DNA of 46,564 nucleotides from Chloroflexota bacterium (GTDB lineage Bacteria; Chloroflexota; Dehalococcoidia; Lucifugimonadales; Lucifugimonadaceae), in contig JADFHP010000002.1 of NCBI GenBank assembly GCA_022567135.1, forward strand, positions 1 to 46,564, given 5' to 3'. The notes beneath the pieces are model-generated. The model ran no database searches. It was given only the letters and a program-made list of their open reading frames with translations, and was not told the origin of the DNA. Made by a program: the position numbers and the translations under genes. The stretch's first letter is position 1. Each line of letters begins with the position of its first letter. This document shows, one piece after another, positions 29,323 to 39,717 of the stretch.

Positions 29323-29919
29323 CTACCACCTCGCCGGGTGCGTTGCCTCGAACGCCGCGATCAGGTCTTCCTTCTTCAGCGTCTGGCCTATCTCGTCGAG
29401 GCCCTTGAGCAGCGACTCTTTCCTGAACGGGTCGATCTCGAAGCTCGCCGACCAGCCGCCGTCATCCGTTACTGTCTGCGCCTCCAGATCTACAGTTGCC
29501 GAGTAGCCGGTGCGCTGGAGCGCCTTGCCCATCATCGTGTCGACTTCGTCTTGCGTGAGGACTATCGGAAGCATGCCGTTCTGGAAGCAGTTGCCCGTAA
29601 AGATGTCGGCAAAGCTCGGTGCTATGAGGGCCTTGAAGCCAAACTCGCCAAGCGCCCAGGGCGCGTGTTCCCGGGACGAGCCTGACCCGAAATTGGGGCC
29701 GGCGACGAGGATGCTTGCGCCCTGGTATCGCTCCTCGTTGAGCACGAACTGGGGATTTGGGGCGCCGTCTTCCAGGTACCGCCAGTCGAAGAACGCGAAC
29801 TCGCCGAATCCGGTCCGCTCAATCCGCTTGAGGAACTGCTTCGGAATGATCTGATCGGTATCAACGTTCGCCCGGTCCATTGGCGCCACCAGGCCTGTCA
29901 TCTTTTCGAATGGCTGCAT
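29323..29919 (-). CDS. leuD: 3-isopropylmalate dehydratase small subunit
   Basis: [52 protein letters not shown]. Confidence 0.95.
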   Translation of the reverse strand: MQPFEKMTGLVAPMDRANVDTDQIIPKQFLKRIERTGFGEFAFFDWRYLEDGAPNPQFVLNEERYQGASILVAGPNFGSGSSREHAPWALGEFGFKALIAPSFADIFTGNCFQNGMLPIVLTQDEVDTMMGKALQRTGYSATVDLEAQTVTDDGGWSASFEIDPFRKESLLKGLDEIGQTLKKEDLIAAFEATHPARW

Positions 29920-29935
29920 CTGTTCGATTACTCCC

Positions 29936-30958
29936 TCACAGCTTCAGCCCCTTCACAGGCGGTACCGCCAGGTGAGGGCCTACGATCTCATGCCGCTTCT
30001 CTTGCATCTCGTGAATCGCCGTCATCGACTTCAGCGCCAGCACGGCCGGGACGATCATGAATATGTCTGAAACTATGATCAGCCAGGCCAGCGTCAGCCT
30101 GGCATCGATTTCGTTCGATGAGAACTGGGTGCGGAAAAGGATGTTCAGCATTATGACGAGGGCCAGGGTGAACCACCAGACATCGATCCACCATTTCGAA
30201 GAGCGGGATTTCCACTCCTCCCCGCCGGAAGTGTTTCCTTCCGGGTCGCTGCCCCGCCAGATCTCCCCGAATATCTGGGCGCCTTTGAAGAAGTTGAACA
30301 GCGGAACGAAAAGCCACAGCATCGCCCCTGTGGCGGAAAATTTCTGTCCCTCTGTCTTCAAAGTCAGGAGATTCCGATTCGCCTGATAGGCGAACGACGC
30401 GACCATTACCGATATGACCACGAACAGGAACAGAAATCCCGAGAAGAAACCGAACACCAGGTCCTGAGCGCCGGTCAGATCGTGGGCGAAGTCGAACAGT
30501 CGGTCGCACGGCTCCGGCAGCGAACCGTCCTGGGAATCCGGCGTACAAGGAATTCCCTGCTCCGCGGCGTAGTCCAGCAACCCGTTGACGCTCTTGTCCG
30601 CCGGCGCTTCGATGAACCCGCGATCAGCCCAGCGATCGAGCACCCTGCGCTCGTTGAACTCGGCCAGCGCGCTCGCGATGGCCAGGATAATCCAGAGCGC
30701 CAGGACTATCTTAATAATCAGTATCTGCCGGCCGTTGGAGTCGTAGCGATACGGCTGCTCCTCTTGCTCCCTGAGCGAGCGCCCGACACGCTGTCTTCCG
30801 CCAACGTCGAACGGATTCAGGTAGCCGATACCGCGCCCTCGCGTTCGAGGGGTTCTGTCCCGGCCGCCGCCTCTTCCCGCGCCGCGTCGCGGTATCGGAC
30901 GCCGCGGGTCTCTGCCTTGATTCGAGTTGGGATTCGAACTGGGATTACGCCTCGGCAT
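29936..30958 (-). CDS. Multi-pass membrane protein, DUF4328-like
   Basis: Arg/Gly-rich N-terminus then several TM helices; [56 protein letters not shown] at 30958 immediately follows leuC. Confidence 0.65.
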   Translation of the reverse strand: MPRRNPSSNPNSNQGRDPRRPIPRRGAGRGGGRDRTPRTRGRGIGYLNPFDVGGRQRVGRSLREQEEQPYRYDSNGRQILIIKIVLALWIILAIASALAEFNERRVLDRWADRGFIEAPADKSVNGLLDYAAEQGIPCTPDSQDGSLPEPCDRLFDFAHDLTGAQDLVFGFFSGFLFLFVVISVMVASFAYQANRNLLTLKTEGQKFSATGAMLWLFVPLFNFFKGAQIFGEIWRGSDPEGNTSGGEEWKSRSSKWWIDVWWFTLALVIMLNILFRTQFSSNEIDARLTLAWLIIVSDIFMIVPAVLALKSMTAIHEMQEKRHEIVGPHLAVPPVKGLKL

Positions 30959-30960
30959 GG

Positions 30961-32373
30961 CTACTGGTCGCGGTACTCCCAGTCCCGAATATCGACGAAG
31001 TGGCCGGCGACGGCTGCCGCAGTGGCCATCTCGGGGCTCACCAGGTGCGTGCGGCCGCCCTTGCCCTGCCTGCCCTCGAAGTTGCGGTTGGACGTCGACG
31101 CGCAGCGCTCCCCTGGGCTCAGAATGTCTGGATTCATACCCAGGCACATCGAGCAGCCGGCCTCGCGCCACTCAAAATTGGCGTCCTTGAATATCTTGTC
31201 CAGCCCCTCTTTTTCCGCCAGGATCTTCACCGCCGCGGAGCCGGGCACCACCATCGCACGCACGCCATCGGCGACTCGATGGCCCTTCGCCACCGCGGCC
31301 GCGGCGCGCAGGTCCTCCAGTCGGCCATTCGTGCATGAGCCGATGAACACGCGGTCAAGCTTCAGATCCTGTATCGCAGTCCCTGGCCGAAGGTCCATGT
31401 ACTCAAGGGCCCGCGCCGCGTTCTCCGCCTGCGCCGGGTCTTCGTAGTCGCCCGGGTCCGGAACGCTGCCCGTGATCCCAACGCCCTGGCCGGGATTCGT
31501 GCCCCAGGTGACCGTTGGCTCAATCTCCTCTGCGTTTATCACGATTCGCGTATCGAACTCCGCACCATCATCTGATGCAACCAGCTTCCACTCCTCGACG
31601 GCGCGATCGAAATCGGCGCCCTTCGGAACGTGTCTCCTGCCTTCAACGTAGGCAAAGGTCGTATCGTCCGGACGGATCATGCCGGCGCGCCCGCCGCCTT
31701 CGATCGTCATGTTGCAGACCGTCATCCGGCCTTCCATCGACATATTCTCGATTGCCGGCCCCGTGAACTCGACGGCGTGGCCGGTCGCCCCTGCTACCCC
31801 CATCTGGCTGATGATGTGGAGCATCAGGTCTTTTGGCCCCGTTCCCGCGGGCAGGTCTCCATCGACATGGATCTCCATCGTTTTTGGCCGCGCCTGCACC
31901 ACGCACTGAGAGGCCAGGACGTGTTCGACCTCTGACGTGCCTATGCCGAAGGCCAGCGAGCCAAAAGCACCATGCGTTGCGGTATGGCTATCTCCGCATA
32001 CGATCGTCATTCCGGGCTGGGTGTAGCCCTGCTCCGGGCCGATCACATGGACGATGCCCTGGTCCGGGCTGTTCATGTCGTAGAGGCGGATGCCGAAATC
32101 TGCCGTGTTCTTATCGAGTACGTCGAGCTGCTGCTTGGCGATCTTGTCCGCGAACGGAAGGTGCCGGTCGCTTGTCGGCACGTTGTGATCGGCCGTCGCG
32201 ATGGTCAGATCCGGGCGGCGAACTTTGCGGCCCGCGAGTCTTAGTCCCTCGAACGCCTGCGCGGAAGTCACCTCGTGCACGAGATGGAGATCGATGAATA
32301 GCAGCGCGGGCCGGCCTTCTGGCTCTTCGACAACGTGAGAGTCCCAGATCTTCCTGAACATCGTCTTAGGCAA
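30961..32373 (-). CDS. leuC: 3-isopropylmalate dehydratase large subunit
   Basis: [95 protein letters not shown]. Confidence 0.96.
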   Translation of the reverse strand: MPKTMFRKIWDSHVVEEPEGRPALLFIDLHLVHEVTSAQAFEGLRLAGRKVRRPDLTIATADHNVPTSDRHLPFADKIAKQQLDVLDKNTADFGIRLYDMNSPDQGIVHVIGPEQGYTQPGMTIVCGDSHTATHGAFGSLAFGIGTSEVEHVLASQCVVQARPKTMEIHVDGDLPAGTGPKDLMLHIISQMGVAGATGHAVEFTGPAIENMSMEGRMTVCNMTIEGGGRAGMIRPDDTTFAYVEGRRHVPKGADFDRAVEEWKLVASDDGAEFDTRIVINAEEIEPTVTWGTNPGQGVGITGSVPDPGDYEDPAQAENAARALEYMDLRPGTAIQDLKLDRVFIGSCTNGRLEDLRAAAAVAKGHRVADGVRAMVVPGSAAVKILAEKEGLDKIFKDANFEWREAGCSMCLGMNPDILSPGERCASTSNRNFEGRQGKGGRTHLVSPEMATAAAVAGHFVDIRDWEYRDQ

Positions 32374-32544
32374 CGGCTTCCCTTCCCTCCGCGCTGCTGC
32401 GTCCCGCGTTTTCGCACGGCGACACCTTGCAGCTATTTAACTGGATTACCGGCTTGAGCGCCTTATCCTCAATCCCGCATCAGGCAATCAATTGTGCCAC
32501 GGGCCGCTGATCGCGGCCCGTGGCACTCTAATGCCAACTACGAA

Positions 32545-34101
32545 TCAGACCGACTGCTCGGGCGGGGGGCCAACGTCACCGGCCATGGCGAGAACGCGGT
32601 TTATGGCGTTCACGTACGCCTTTGCAGACGCCACGACTATGTCCGTCGAGCTGCCGCGACCGGCGTATATGTGGCCATCCTGCCCTCGTACTCTGATCGT
32701 CACCTCGCCAAGCGCATCGATTCCTTCGGTCACCGAGTTCACGGCAAACTCGGTTAGCTCGATCTCTTCATCGACCATGCCGTCGATGGCCTTGCATACT
32801 GCGTCTACGGGGCCGGTGCCCTGAGACGTGTTGGAGCGCTGATGGCCGTCCGGCGCTGTCAGGGTGATCGTCGCCGATGGCACCTCGACGTCGCCCGCCG
32901 TTACCTGGACATTGTCCACCCTGTAGGCGCGCTCGATATCGGCGAAGCGGTGCTGCTCCGACATCAACGCCTCGAGGTCGCGGTCCGTCACCTCTTTCTT
33001 TTGATCGGCGAGGTTCTTGAACACAGTGAAGGTGGTAACCAGCTCCTGGTCGGTCAGGTGGTAGCCGAGATCGGCAAGCCGCGACTTCAGCCCGGCCCGC
33101 CCGCTCAGCTTGCCCAGTACGAGCGCCTCTCCGCGCCAGCCGACCGAATCCGGCTCCATGATCTCGAACGTCGTTCGCTCCTTGATAAAGGCGTCCTGGT
33201 GGATGCCCGAGGAGTGCCTGAACGCGTTCTGGCCGACTATCGCCTTGTTGTACTGGACGGGGAATCCGAATATGTCCGCAACGAGCCGGCTGGCGGGCCC
33301 GAGGCCCTCCGGATTCACACCGGTCGTAACACCGTAGTGGTCCGGGCGCGTAATTAGCGCCATGATCACTTCTTCGATCGCCGCGTTGCCGGCCCGCTCG
33401 CCAAGGCCGTTTATACAGCCCTCAACCTGCCGCGCCCCGGCTTCGACTGCGGCCAGGCTATTCGCCACGGCCATCCCGAGGTCGTCGTGGCAGTGCACGC
33501 TGACGACGGCTTTGTGGATATTGTCGACGTTCTCGAAGACGCCCTGGATCAATTCTGCGAACTCCTTCGGGTTCGAGTAGCCGACGGTGTCCGGAATGTT
33601 GACCGTTGTTGCGCCCGCGTCGATCACAGCCCTCAGCACCGCGTAGAGGTACTCGGGATCGGTTCGCGTGGCGTCCATCGGAGAGAACTCCACGTCCTCC
33701 ACGTGGCCCTTCGCCCTGCGCACCGCGTCAACGGCCATCGACATGATCGCCTCGCGATCTTTGCGCATCTGGTGCATCATGTGGATGTCTGAACTCGAGA
33801 GGAACGTATGGATCCGCGGCCGCTCAGCGTCTTTCAGCGCTTCGGCCGCGGCGTCTATATCGCCTGCCACGGCCCGCGAGAGCGAGCAGATCACTGGGCC
33901 CTTTATCTCCCGCGCAATCTGCTGTACGGACTTGAAGTCGCCCGGCGAGCTGGCGGCGAAACCCACCTCGATCACGTCCACCTTGATCGTCTCGAGTTGG
34001 CGTGCTATCCGGAGCTTCTCGTCAGAGGTAAGACCGGCGCCGGCGGTCTGTTCGCCGTCGCGCAACGTTGTATCGAAGATGATTACCTTTTCGTTATTCA
34101 T
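32545..34101 (-). CDS. leuA: 2-isopropylmalate synthase
   Basis: MNNEKVIIFDTTLRDGEQTAGAGLTSDEKLRIARQLETIKVDVIEVGFAASSPGDF, VHCHDDLGMAVANSLAAVEAGARQVEGCINGLGERAGN; ORF extends to 34191. Confidence 0.96.
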   Translation of the reverse strand: MNNEKVIIFDTTLRDGEQTAGAGLTSDEKLRIARQLETIKVDVIEVGFAASSPGDFKSVQQIAREIKGPVICSLSRAVAGDIDAAAEALKDAERPRIHTFLSSSDIHMMHQMRKDREAIMSMAVDAVRRAKGHVEDVEFSPMDATRTDPEYLYAVLRAVIDAGATTVNIPDTVGYSNPKEFAELIQGVFENVDNIHKAVVSVHCHDDLGMAVANSLAAVEAGARQVEGCINGLGERAGNAAIEEVIMALITRPDHYGVTTGVNPEGLGPASRLVADIFGFPVQYNKAIVGQNAFRHSSGIHQDAFIKERTTFEIMEPDSVGWRGEALVLGKLSGRAGLKSRLADLGYHLTDQELVTTFTVFKNLADQKKEVTDRDLEALMSEQHRFADIERAYRVDNVQVTAGDVEVPSATITLTAPDGHQRSNTSQGTGPVDAVCKAIDGMVDEEIELTEFAVNSVTEGIDALGEVTIRVRGQDGHIYAGRGSSTDIVVASAKAYVNAINRVLAMAGDVGPPPEQSV

Positions 34102-34155
34102 CGTCGTATCCTTTCGCCGCTCCGGAACGATTGTCCTGTCAGACTGCGGTTCCCC

Positions 34156-34183
34156 GTAGGGGCAATTCATGAATTGCCCCTGC
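34156..34183. repeat. Perfect palindrome AGGGGCAATTCATGAATTGCCCCT between ilvC and leuA
   Basis: 24-bp perfect dyad at 34158-34181; resembles intergenic dispersed palindromes. Confidence 0.7.
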
Positions 34184-34206
34184 GTCGTCACGCGGTCTGC
34201 GGCCCA

Positions 34207-35205
34207 TCAGATCGTCTCCTCAAGCCAGGGCATCATGCCCCGCAATTCGCGGCCGATCTTCTCCACCGGGTGGGCGAGATCGTCTTTCTGGAGCTGGCGA
34301 TAACGCGGCAGGCCCTCATCGTTCTCCGCGATCCACTCTCGGGCGAATTCGCCGGACTGGATCTGTTTGAGCGCCTTCCGCATGTTCTCCTTTACGTGCT
34401 CGTCGATGATCTGGGGGCCCCTCGTGTAGTCGCCGTACTCGGCGGTCGTGCTGATCGAGTACCGCATTCCCTCGAGTCCGCCCTGGTAAATCAAATCGAC
34501 GATTAGCTTCAGTTCGTGCAAAACCTCGAAGTAGGCCGACTCTGGCTGGTACCCGGCTTCCGTGAGTACCTCAAAGCCGGCCTTGATAAGGCTCGTCACG
34601 CCGCCGCAAAGAACGGCCTGCTCCCCGAAGAGATCGGTCTCCGTCTCTTCTTTGAATGTCGTCTCCAATATCCCCGCCCGGCCGCCACCCACTCCGTGGC
34701 CGTATGCCAGTGCGCGGGCATGCGCCCGCCCGGTGTAATCCTGGTGAACGGCGATAAGGCACGGCACGCCGAGGCCCATCTCGTAGATCTTGCGGAAACG
34801 GTGCCCCGGCGCCTTTGGCGCAATCATCGTCACGTCAATGTTGCCAGGCGGGGTTATCGTCTCGTAATGGATATTGAAGCCGTGGGCGAACATCAGCATA
34901 TCGCCCTCGTTCAGGTTCGGCTCGATGTCCTCTTTGTAGACTTTCGGCTGGACCGTATCCGGAAGGCACAGCATCGTCACGTCCGCTTTTGCCACCGCAT
35001 CGGCGTTCGAGAGCACCTCGATGCCGGCCGCCTCCGCTGTCTCCTTGCTCTTGCTGCCTTCGTAAAGGCCGACCACAACGTCAAAACCTGAATCTTTGAG
35101 ATTCAGCGCGTGGGCGTGTCCCTGGCTGCCGTAGCCCAGAATCGCAACCGTCGATTCCTTCAACGGTGCAGCGTCGATGTCCTTGTCGTAGTACAGAGTT
35201 GCCAT
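34207..35205 (-). CDS. ilvC: Ketol-acid reductoisomerase
   Basis: [71 protein letters not shown]. Confidence 0.97.
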   Translation of the reverse strand: MATLYYDKDIDAAPLKESTVAILGYGSQGHAHALNLKDSGFDVVVGLYEGSKSKETAEAAGIEVLSNADAVAKADVTMLCLPDTVQPKVYKEDIEPNLNEGDMLMFAHGFNIHYETITPPGNIDVTMIAPKAPGHRFRKIYEMGLGVPCLIAVHQDYTGRAHARALAYGHGVGGGRAGILETTFKEETETDLFGEQAVLCGGVTSLIKAGFEVLTEAGYQPESAYFEVLHELKLIVDLIYQGGLEGMRYSISTTAEYGDYTRGPQIIDEHVKENMRKALKQIQSGEFAREWIAENDEGLPRYRQLQKDDLAHPVEKIGRELRGMMPWLEETI

Positions 35206-35300
35206 CTGTGCCTTTCCTGATCGTCCGACTGAGGCGGATTGTGCGCCGTCTGGGGGGCGCCGTTTTTGCTTTATACGCCTGATTTACCGGGTGGGGACCG

Positions 35301-35927
35301 CTAGACCGAGCCTGTCCGTTTCTCGCCTGGCGAATCTGGCGAATTCGGGACCCAGAATTTCGCGTCCTTGTCTCTCACATTGTGGCCATCTTTACCGCCG
35401 ACCTCGAGCGATGCGCGCGGCATTGCCACGCGCCCGGTGCGCATGACCTCCCTGAGCCCAAACGGCCTGAGCAGCGTGATCATCGAATCGATCTTGTCCG
35501 GATCACCGGTTACCTCGATTCCGATTGCCTCAGCGCCGACGTCCACTATCGTCGCCCTGAAAATCTCCGTGAGCTGCATGATCTCGCCGCGCGTCTCGGC
35601 TGTGGCCGACACCTTGATCAAGGCCATCTCGCGCCAGACGATGTCCCACTCGGTAACGTCCTGCACCTCGACAACCTCGATCAGCTTGTCCAGCTGCCGT
35701 GCGACGTGGGAGACGATCTCCGGATCGCCCTCGACCTCGAAAGTCATGCGCGACATGCCCTCTCGCTCAGATCGGCCGACTGCGAGCGAGGCGATGTTGA
35801 AGCCGCGCCGCCGGAACAGCCCGGCCACCCTGGCCAGGACTCCCGGCTGGTCCTGTACGAGGGCTATTACCGTGCGTTTGCTGAGGCCGTTTGCACCCTT
35901 GCCGGGAGAAGAGCCATTCATACTCAT
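35301..35927 (-). CDS. ilvN: Acetolactate synthase small subunit
   Basis: VIALVQDQPGVLARVAGLFRRRGFNIASLAVGRSEREGMSRMTFEVEGD (ACT domain). Confidence 0.95.
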   Translation of the reverse strand: MSMNGSSPGKGANGLSKRTVIALVQDQPGVLARVAGLFRRRGFNIASLAVGRSEREGMSRMTFEVEGDPEIVSHVARQLDKLIEVVEVQDVTEWDIVWREMALIKVSATAETRGEIMQLTEIFRATIVDVGAEAIGIEVTGDPDKIDSMITLLRPFGLREVMRTGRVAMPRASLEVGGKDGHNVRDKDAKFWVPNSPDSPGEKRTGSV

Positions 35928-37612
35928 ACCGGTTCCTCTATCAACTCACTTATGCTTTCACCGGCCGGAATCATCGGGTAGACGTTCGCTTCCTGGGAGA
36001 TCTGGAAGTCGATAACGACCGGACCGTCGTGTGCCATCGCCTCTTTGATCACAGATTCAAGCTCGTCCTGGGAAGTTGCCCGAAGGCCCTTTATCCCGAA
36101 CGCTTCCGCCAGCTTCACAAAGTCCGGATTGCCCGTGTACGCGTTGGCGTAAAAGTCCTTGTTGTAGACGAAGTCCTGCCACTGGGTGATCATGCCAAGC
36201 TGGTTGTTGTTCAGAATGGCGTACTTCACCGGGATGTTGTTTTCCTTGAGCGTGGCCAGCTCGGCCATCGTCATCTGAAAACCGCCATCGCCGGCAATTG
36301 ACCACACCACCTCATCCGGAACGCCGACCTGGACGCCCATTGCCGCCGGCACCTCGAAGCCCATGGTTCCGAGTCCGCCGGATGTGTGGAAGCGGTTCGG
36401 CTTGTCGAACGTGCTGAACTGCGCCGCCCACATCTGGTGCTGGCCAACACCGGTAACGATATGCGTGCCGCCGCCGGTCGCGTCTGCGATCGCCTTCACC
36501 ACGTGCTGGCCGAGGAGTTCATCCGTCTCCCGAATCGACAACGACGGATGCTCCGCCTTCAGGTGCTCGATTCGCCGCAGCCACTCGGTGTGCCTGTTCT
36601 TCTTCAACGCGGGCACAAGCTGGCCGAGCACCATTTTCAGGTCGCCGATCAACGCAACGTCTGCCTTGACGTTCTTGTCGATCTCCGCGGGATCGACGTC
36701 CATGTGGATTTTTTTAGATTGCAGCGCGAAACGCTTTGTATCGCCGGTTATCCGGTCGTCGAAACGGGCTCCGGCCGCGATGATCAGATCGGCCTCGTCC
36801 AGCGCAATGCTGGCGTATGCCACGCCGTGCATGCCCGGCATTCCGACATGCAGCGGATGATCGGTAGCGATGCCGCTTATTCCCAGGAGGCTTGTTATCA
36901 CAGGAATCTCGGCGCGTTCCGCGAACTCGCGAAGCTCCTCCGAAGCATGCGAAATCAACACACCGTGGCCCGCCAGGATCACAGGCCGCTCTGACTGGTC
37001 GATCAGCTCGACTGCCGCGTCAATATCTCCCGTGTCCGCCTCGCCAGGCGGGTTGTATCCGGGAAGGTCCATCTCGGCATTCCCGGTATACGTCGCCATC
37101 TCCTGGAAGACATCCTTGGGAATGTCGATCAAAACCGGTCCGGGCCGGCCCGTGCGGGCAATGTGAAATGCCTCTTTGATCGTCCGCTCCAGATCGCCGG
37201 CATGCATAACGAGGTAGTTGTGCTTGGTCACGGGCAGCGTCGCGCCTGTGATGTCGGTCTCCTGGAAGGCGTCGCGGCCAATGGCGGCGCGGCCAACCTG
37301 GCCGGTGATCGCAACCACGGCGGACGAGTCCATCATCGCGGTGGCCAGGCCTGTAATGAGATTGGTTGCGCCGGGGCCGGAAGTCGCGAAAGCGACGCCG
37401 ACCTTGCCGGTGGCGCGCGAGTAGCCGTCTGCGGCATGCGCAGCGCCCTGCTCGTGCCGCACCAGTATGTGGCGAAGCGGGTACTGGCCCAGCACGCCAT
37501 AGAGCGGCAGAATCGCGCCGCCCGGAAGGCCGAATACGACGTCGACGCCTTCCCGAAGGAGTGATTCGCAGACTATCTGCGCCCCGGAAAGTTCTCGACT
37601 ATCGGTACTCAT
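35924..37612 (-). CDS. ilvB: Acetolactate synthase large subunit
   Basis: SGAQIVCESLLREGVDVVFGLPGGAILPLYGVL, HEQGAAHAADGYSRATGKVGVAFATSGPGATNLITGLA; ORF extends to 37642. Confidence 0.96.
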   Translation of the reverse strand: MSTDSRELSGAQIVCESLLREGVDVVFGLPGGAILPLYGVLGQYPLRHILVRHEQGAAHAADGYSRATGKVGVAFATSGPGATNLITGLATAMMDSSAVVAITGQVGRAAIGRDAFQETDITGATLPVTKHNYLVMHAGDLERTIKEAFHIARTGRPGPVLIDIPKDVFQEMATYTGNAEMDLPGYNPPGEADTGDIDAAVELIDQSERPVILAGHGVLISHASEELREFAERAEIPVITSLLGISGIATDHPLHVGMPGMHGVAYASIALDEADLIIAAGARFDDRITGDTKRFALQSKKIHMDVDPAEIDKNVKADVALIGDLKMVLGQLVPALKKNRHTEWLRRIEHLKAEHPSLSIRETDELLGQHVVKAIADATGGGTHIVTGVGQHQMWAAQFSTFDKPNRFHTSGGLGTMGFEVPAAMGVQVGVPDEVVWSIAGDGGFQMTMAELATLKENNIPVKYAILNNNQLGMITQWQDFVYNKDFYANAYTGNPDFVKLAEAFGIKGLRATSQDELESVIKEAMAHDGPVVIDFQISQEANVYPMIPAGESISELIEEPV

Positions 37613-37674
37613 CTTCTTGTCTCCATCTCCCGTACTGCTCACTAACTCGATTGCGTCGAACTAATGCGGGTAAT

Positions 37675-37704
37675 AAAAAAACCCCGCCCAATCTGGTCGA
37701 GGTC
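37675..37704 (-). terminator. Intrinsic terminator of the ilv-leu T-box leader
   Basis: Minus-strand CCTCGaCC-agatt-GGgCGGGG followed by TTTTTTT. Confidence 0.8.
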
Positions 37705-37955
37705 GTTGCTTACCTGTTACCGGTACCCCGGTTCGCGCTTCAACCCCGCCCGTCGAAGGACGAGGCCAATGGCCCCGCGGTACCACCTTCGTTGCCCGCC
37801 GACACCTTACACATGCCACTGACGGACCACTCTTTGTGTTCGCTCGCGGACGAGTTCGCGGGGGACTGGGGCGCCGGACTTCCACCTACTCCGGCTCGCT
37901 GCTGCCCGCCACACCCGGTACTACTCCCGGTCATAGCGCTATTCAGTTTTACGAA
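37675..37955 (-). ncRNA. T-box leader, predicted leucine (CUC) specifier, upstream of the ilv-leu operon
   Basis: Minus-strand CGAAGGTGGTACCGCGGGGCC (37773-37790 region); GGAGTAGGTGGAAGTCC distal loop; GCGAACTCG with CTC at 37852-37854; GAGTAG element. Confidence 0.88.
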
Positions 37956-37961
37956 AGGACA

Positions 37962-37991
37962 AGTCTACCACCTGGGCTTAACTGCGTTCAA
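37962..37991 (-). promoter_or_regulatory. Predicted promoter of the ilv-leu T-box transcript
   Basis: Minus-strand TTGAAC-N18-TAGACT. Confidence 0.55.
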
Positions 37992-38092
37992 TTGGACGAT
38001 AAGGCGCCGAGACACCGCTCTCCACTTTTGAGATACCCCGAATCCCTCTTACGAGAGACGTTTATCACACCTGCCCCCGATAAACTGCGGGC

Positions 38093-39319
38093 ATGCTTGA
38101 GCGCCTCACACACAGTTACCGTGATCCGGCCAACGCGCAGCGGTACAGACTCGCCGCTCTGATCTTCGCGACAGCCGCATTCGTATTCATCGGCGTCGTT
38201 AACGCCGTGGATCCACCGGAGCCCGACAGCGTCTATGAGAAAGAAGACGCGATCGGCATCCTCCTCGTCGTCTTGACAACACTGCCGATCGTGATCGTAT
38301 TTCGCAACCCATTGGCCGTGCTCATCATGATCATGGTTGCGTTTACGGTTCACACCGGCCTGGGCCACGAACCGATCTGGGTGGTGCAGCTCACGGCCCT
38401 CTTCTCATTCTTCATTGCTACCACCCGGGGTGGCGGACGACAGTCTCTTCTCGCACTCCTGGTGGTCTACATCGGCGTCATCGTTTCATTCGGAATACTC
38501 ATTGATGATCCCGAGGCGGGAGATGTCTTAATCCAGATCCTGCTTTTCGGCGGTCTCTGGGTCGTCGGCAATCTGTTCCGCACTGGAAGAATTCGGCTCG
38601 AGTCGACAGAACAAGTGGTATTAGAACTGGAAGCTGAGCAAGACCGGATGGCACGCGAAGCTGTTCGGGACGAGCGCGCCCGCATCGCACGCGAGCTCCA
38701 CGATGTCCTGGGACACACGCTAAACCTCGTCGTCATCCAGGCGGGCGCCGCCCAGCGCGTGTTCGATGCGTCACCCGAAAAAACGCTTGAGGCCGTGAAG
38801 TCGATCGAAACGACCAGCCGCCAGGCTCTCTCAGACGTCGACAGAATGCTCGGCATACTCCGTAATCCAGATGACGCCGACGATATCGAGCCTTCCCTCA
38901 AAGCCAGGCCTTCAATGAGCCGGCTGGACTCGCTAGTGGAAGATCTGCGTACGACTGGCCAGACAGTTGATCTGGTGGTGTCGGGAACCCCGGCTTCGCT
39001 CACTCCCAGCATCGACCTATCTGCATACAGGGTAGTGCAGGAAGCGCTAACCAATGTGATGACGCATGCCGTTGGGGCGAAGGCCCATGTCGAGGTCGAG
39101 TACTCGGAAGATCTCCTCTCAATAACGATCACGAACGATAGTTCCGGCGACGAGGCGGTCACAGGCCGCAGTGGCGGCGGGCGCGGAATTGTCGGCATGC
39201 GGGAGCGGACGGCGCTGTTTGGCGGGGCCTTTGAGGCAGATCGCACCGATGACGGTGGCTGGAGGGTACATGCGACGTTTCCCATCGGTCCGATTAGCCC
39301 CGGTGGAGGGTTCGAATGA
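38093..39319 (+). CDS. NarL-type sensor histidine kinase (copy 1)
   Basis: N-terminal TM helices; ERARIARELHDVLGHTLNLVVIQAGAAQRVF (HisKA_3), GGGRGIVGMRERTALFGG. Confidence 0.93.
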   Translation: MLERLTHSYRDPANAQRYRLAALIFATAAFVFIGVVNAVDPPEPDSVYEKEDAIGILLVVLTTLPIVIVFRNPLAVLIMIMVAFTVHTGLGHEPIWVVQLTALFSFFIATTRGGGRQSLLALLVVYIGVIVSFGILIDDPEAGDVLIQILLFGGLWVVGNLFRTGRIRLESTEQVVLELEAEQDRMAREAVRDERARIARELHDVLGHTLNLVVIQAGAAQRVFDASPEKTLEAVKSIETTSRQALSDVDRMLGILRNPDDADDIEPSLKARPSMSRLDSLVEDLRTTGQTVDLVVSGTPASLTPSIDLSAYRVVQEALTNVMTHAVGAKAHVEVEYSEDLLSITITNDSSGDEAVTGRSGGGRGIVGMRERTALFGGAFEADRTDDGGWRVHATFPIGPISPGGGFE

Positions 39320-39714
39320 CCATTCGACTCCTGCTGGTAGACGATGACGCCCCGGTCCGCATGGCTCTCAGGATGCTCCTGGAATCCGATGGCGATCTTG
39401 AAGTTGTCGGGGAGGCGGGCAATGGCGCTGACGCCTTGGCCATGGCCGAGCAACTAGATCCAGACATAATTCTTATGGACATCCAGATGCCTGAGATGGA
39501 CGGAATCGAAGCGACGCGCCGGATCAGTGAAAAAATGTCTGGTGACGAAGGCCCGCGAGTACTGGTACTGACAACGTTCGAACAGGACGAGTATCTCTCC
39601 CAGGCACTGCAGGCAGGTGCCAGCGGGTTTCTCCTCAAGCGTATGCCCGCTGATGAGCTGATCGCCAGAATCAAGGCCGTAGCGTCACCGAACGTTACCC
39701 ATCGCCGTCAGTGA
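39316..39714 (+). CDS. Receiver-only response regulator (lacks LuxR HTH)
   Basis: MTIRLLLVDDDAPVRMALRMLLESDGDLEVVGEAGNG...ILMDIQMPEMDGIEATRRISEK...FLLKRMPADELIARIKAVASPNVTHRRQ*; overlaps kinase stop by ATGA. Confidence 0.9.
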   Translation: MTIRLLLVDDDAPVRMALRMLLESDGDLEVVGEAGNGADALAMAEQLDPDIILMDIQMPEMDGIEATRRISEKMSGDEGPRVLVLTTFEQDEYLSQALQAGASGFLLKRMPADELIARIKAVASPNVTHRRQ

Positions 39715-39717
39715 GGT

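Noticed and set aside
28278-29408. 376-aa plus-strand ORF opposite leuB
   Set aside because: Antisense shadow ORF; Arg/Ala/His-rich low-information translation.
38467-39453. 328-aa minus-strand ORF opposite the histidine kinase
   Set aside because: Ser/Arg-rich shadow ORF opposite a clear HisKA_3 kinase.
39706-39717. TGA ending the receiver-only regulator considered as a second Sec codon
   Set aside because: The paralog does not have Cys at this position, the alignment breaks before the TGA, and the next gene starts 3 nt later; truncation is the better explanation.
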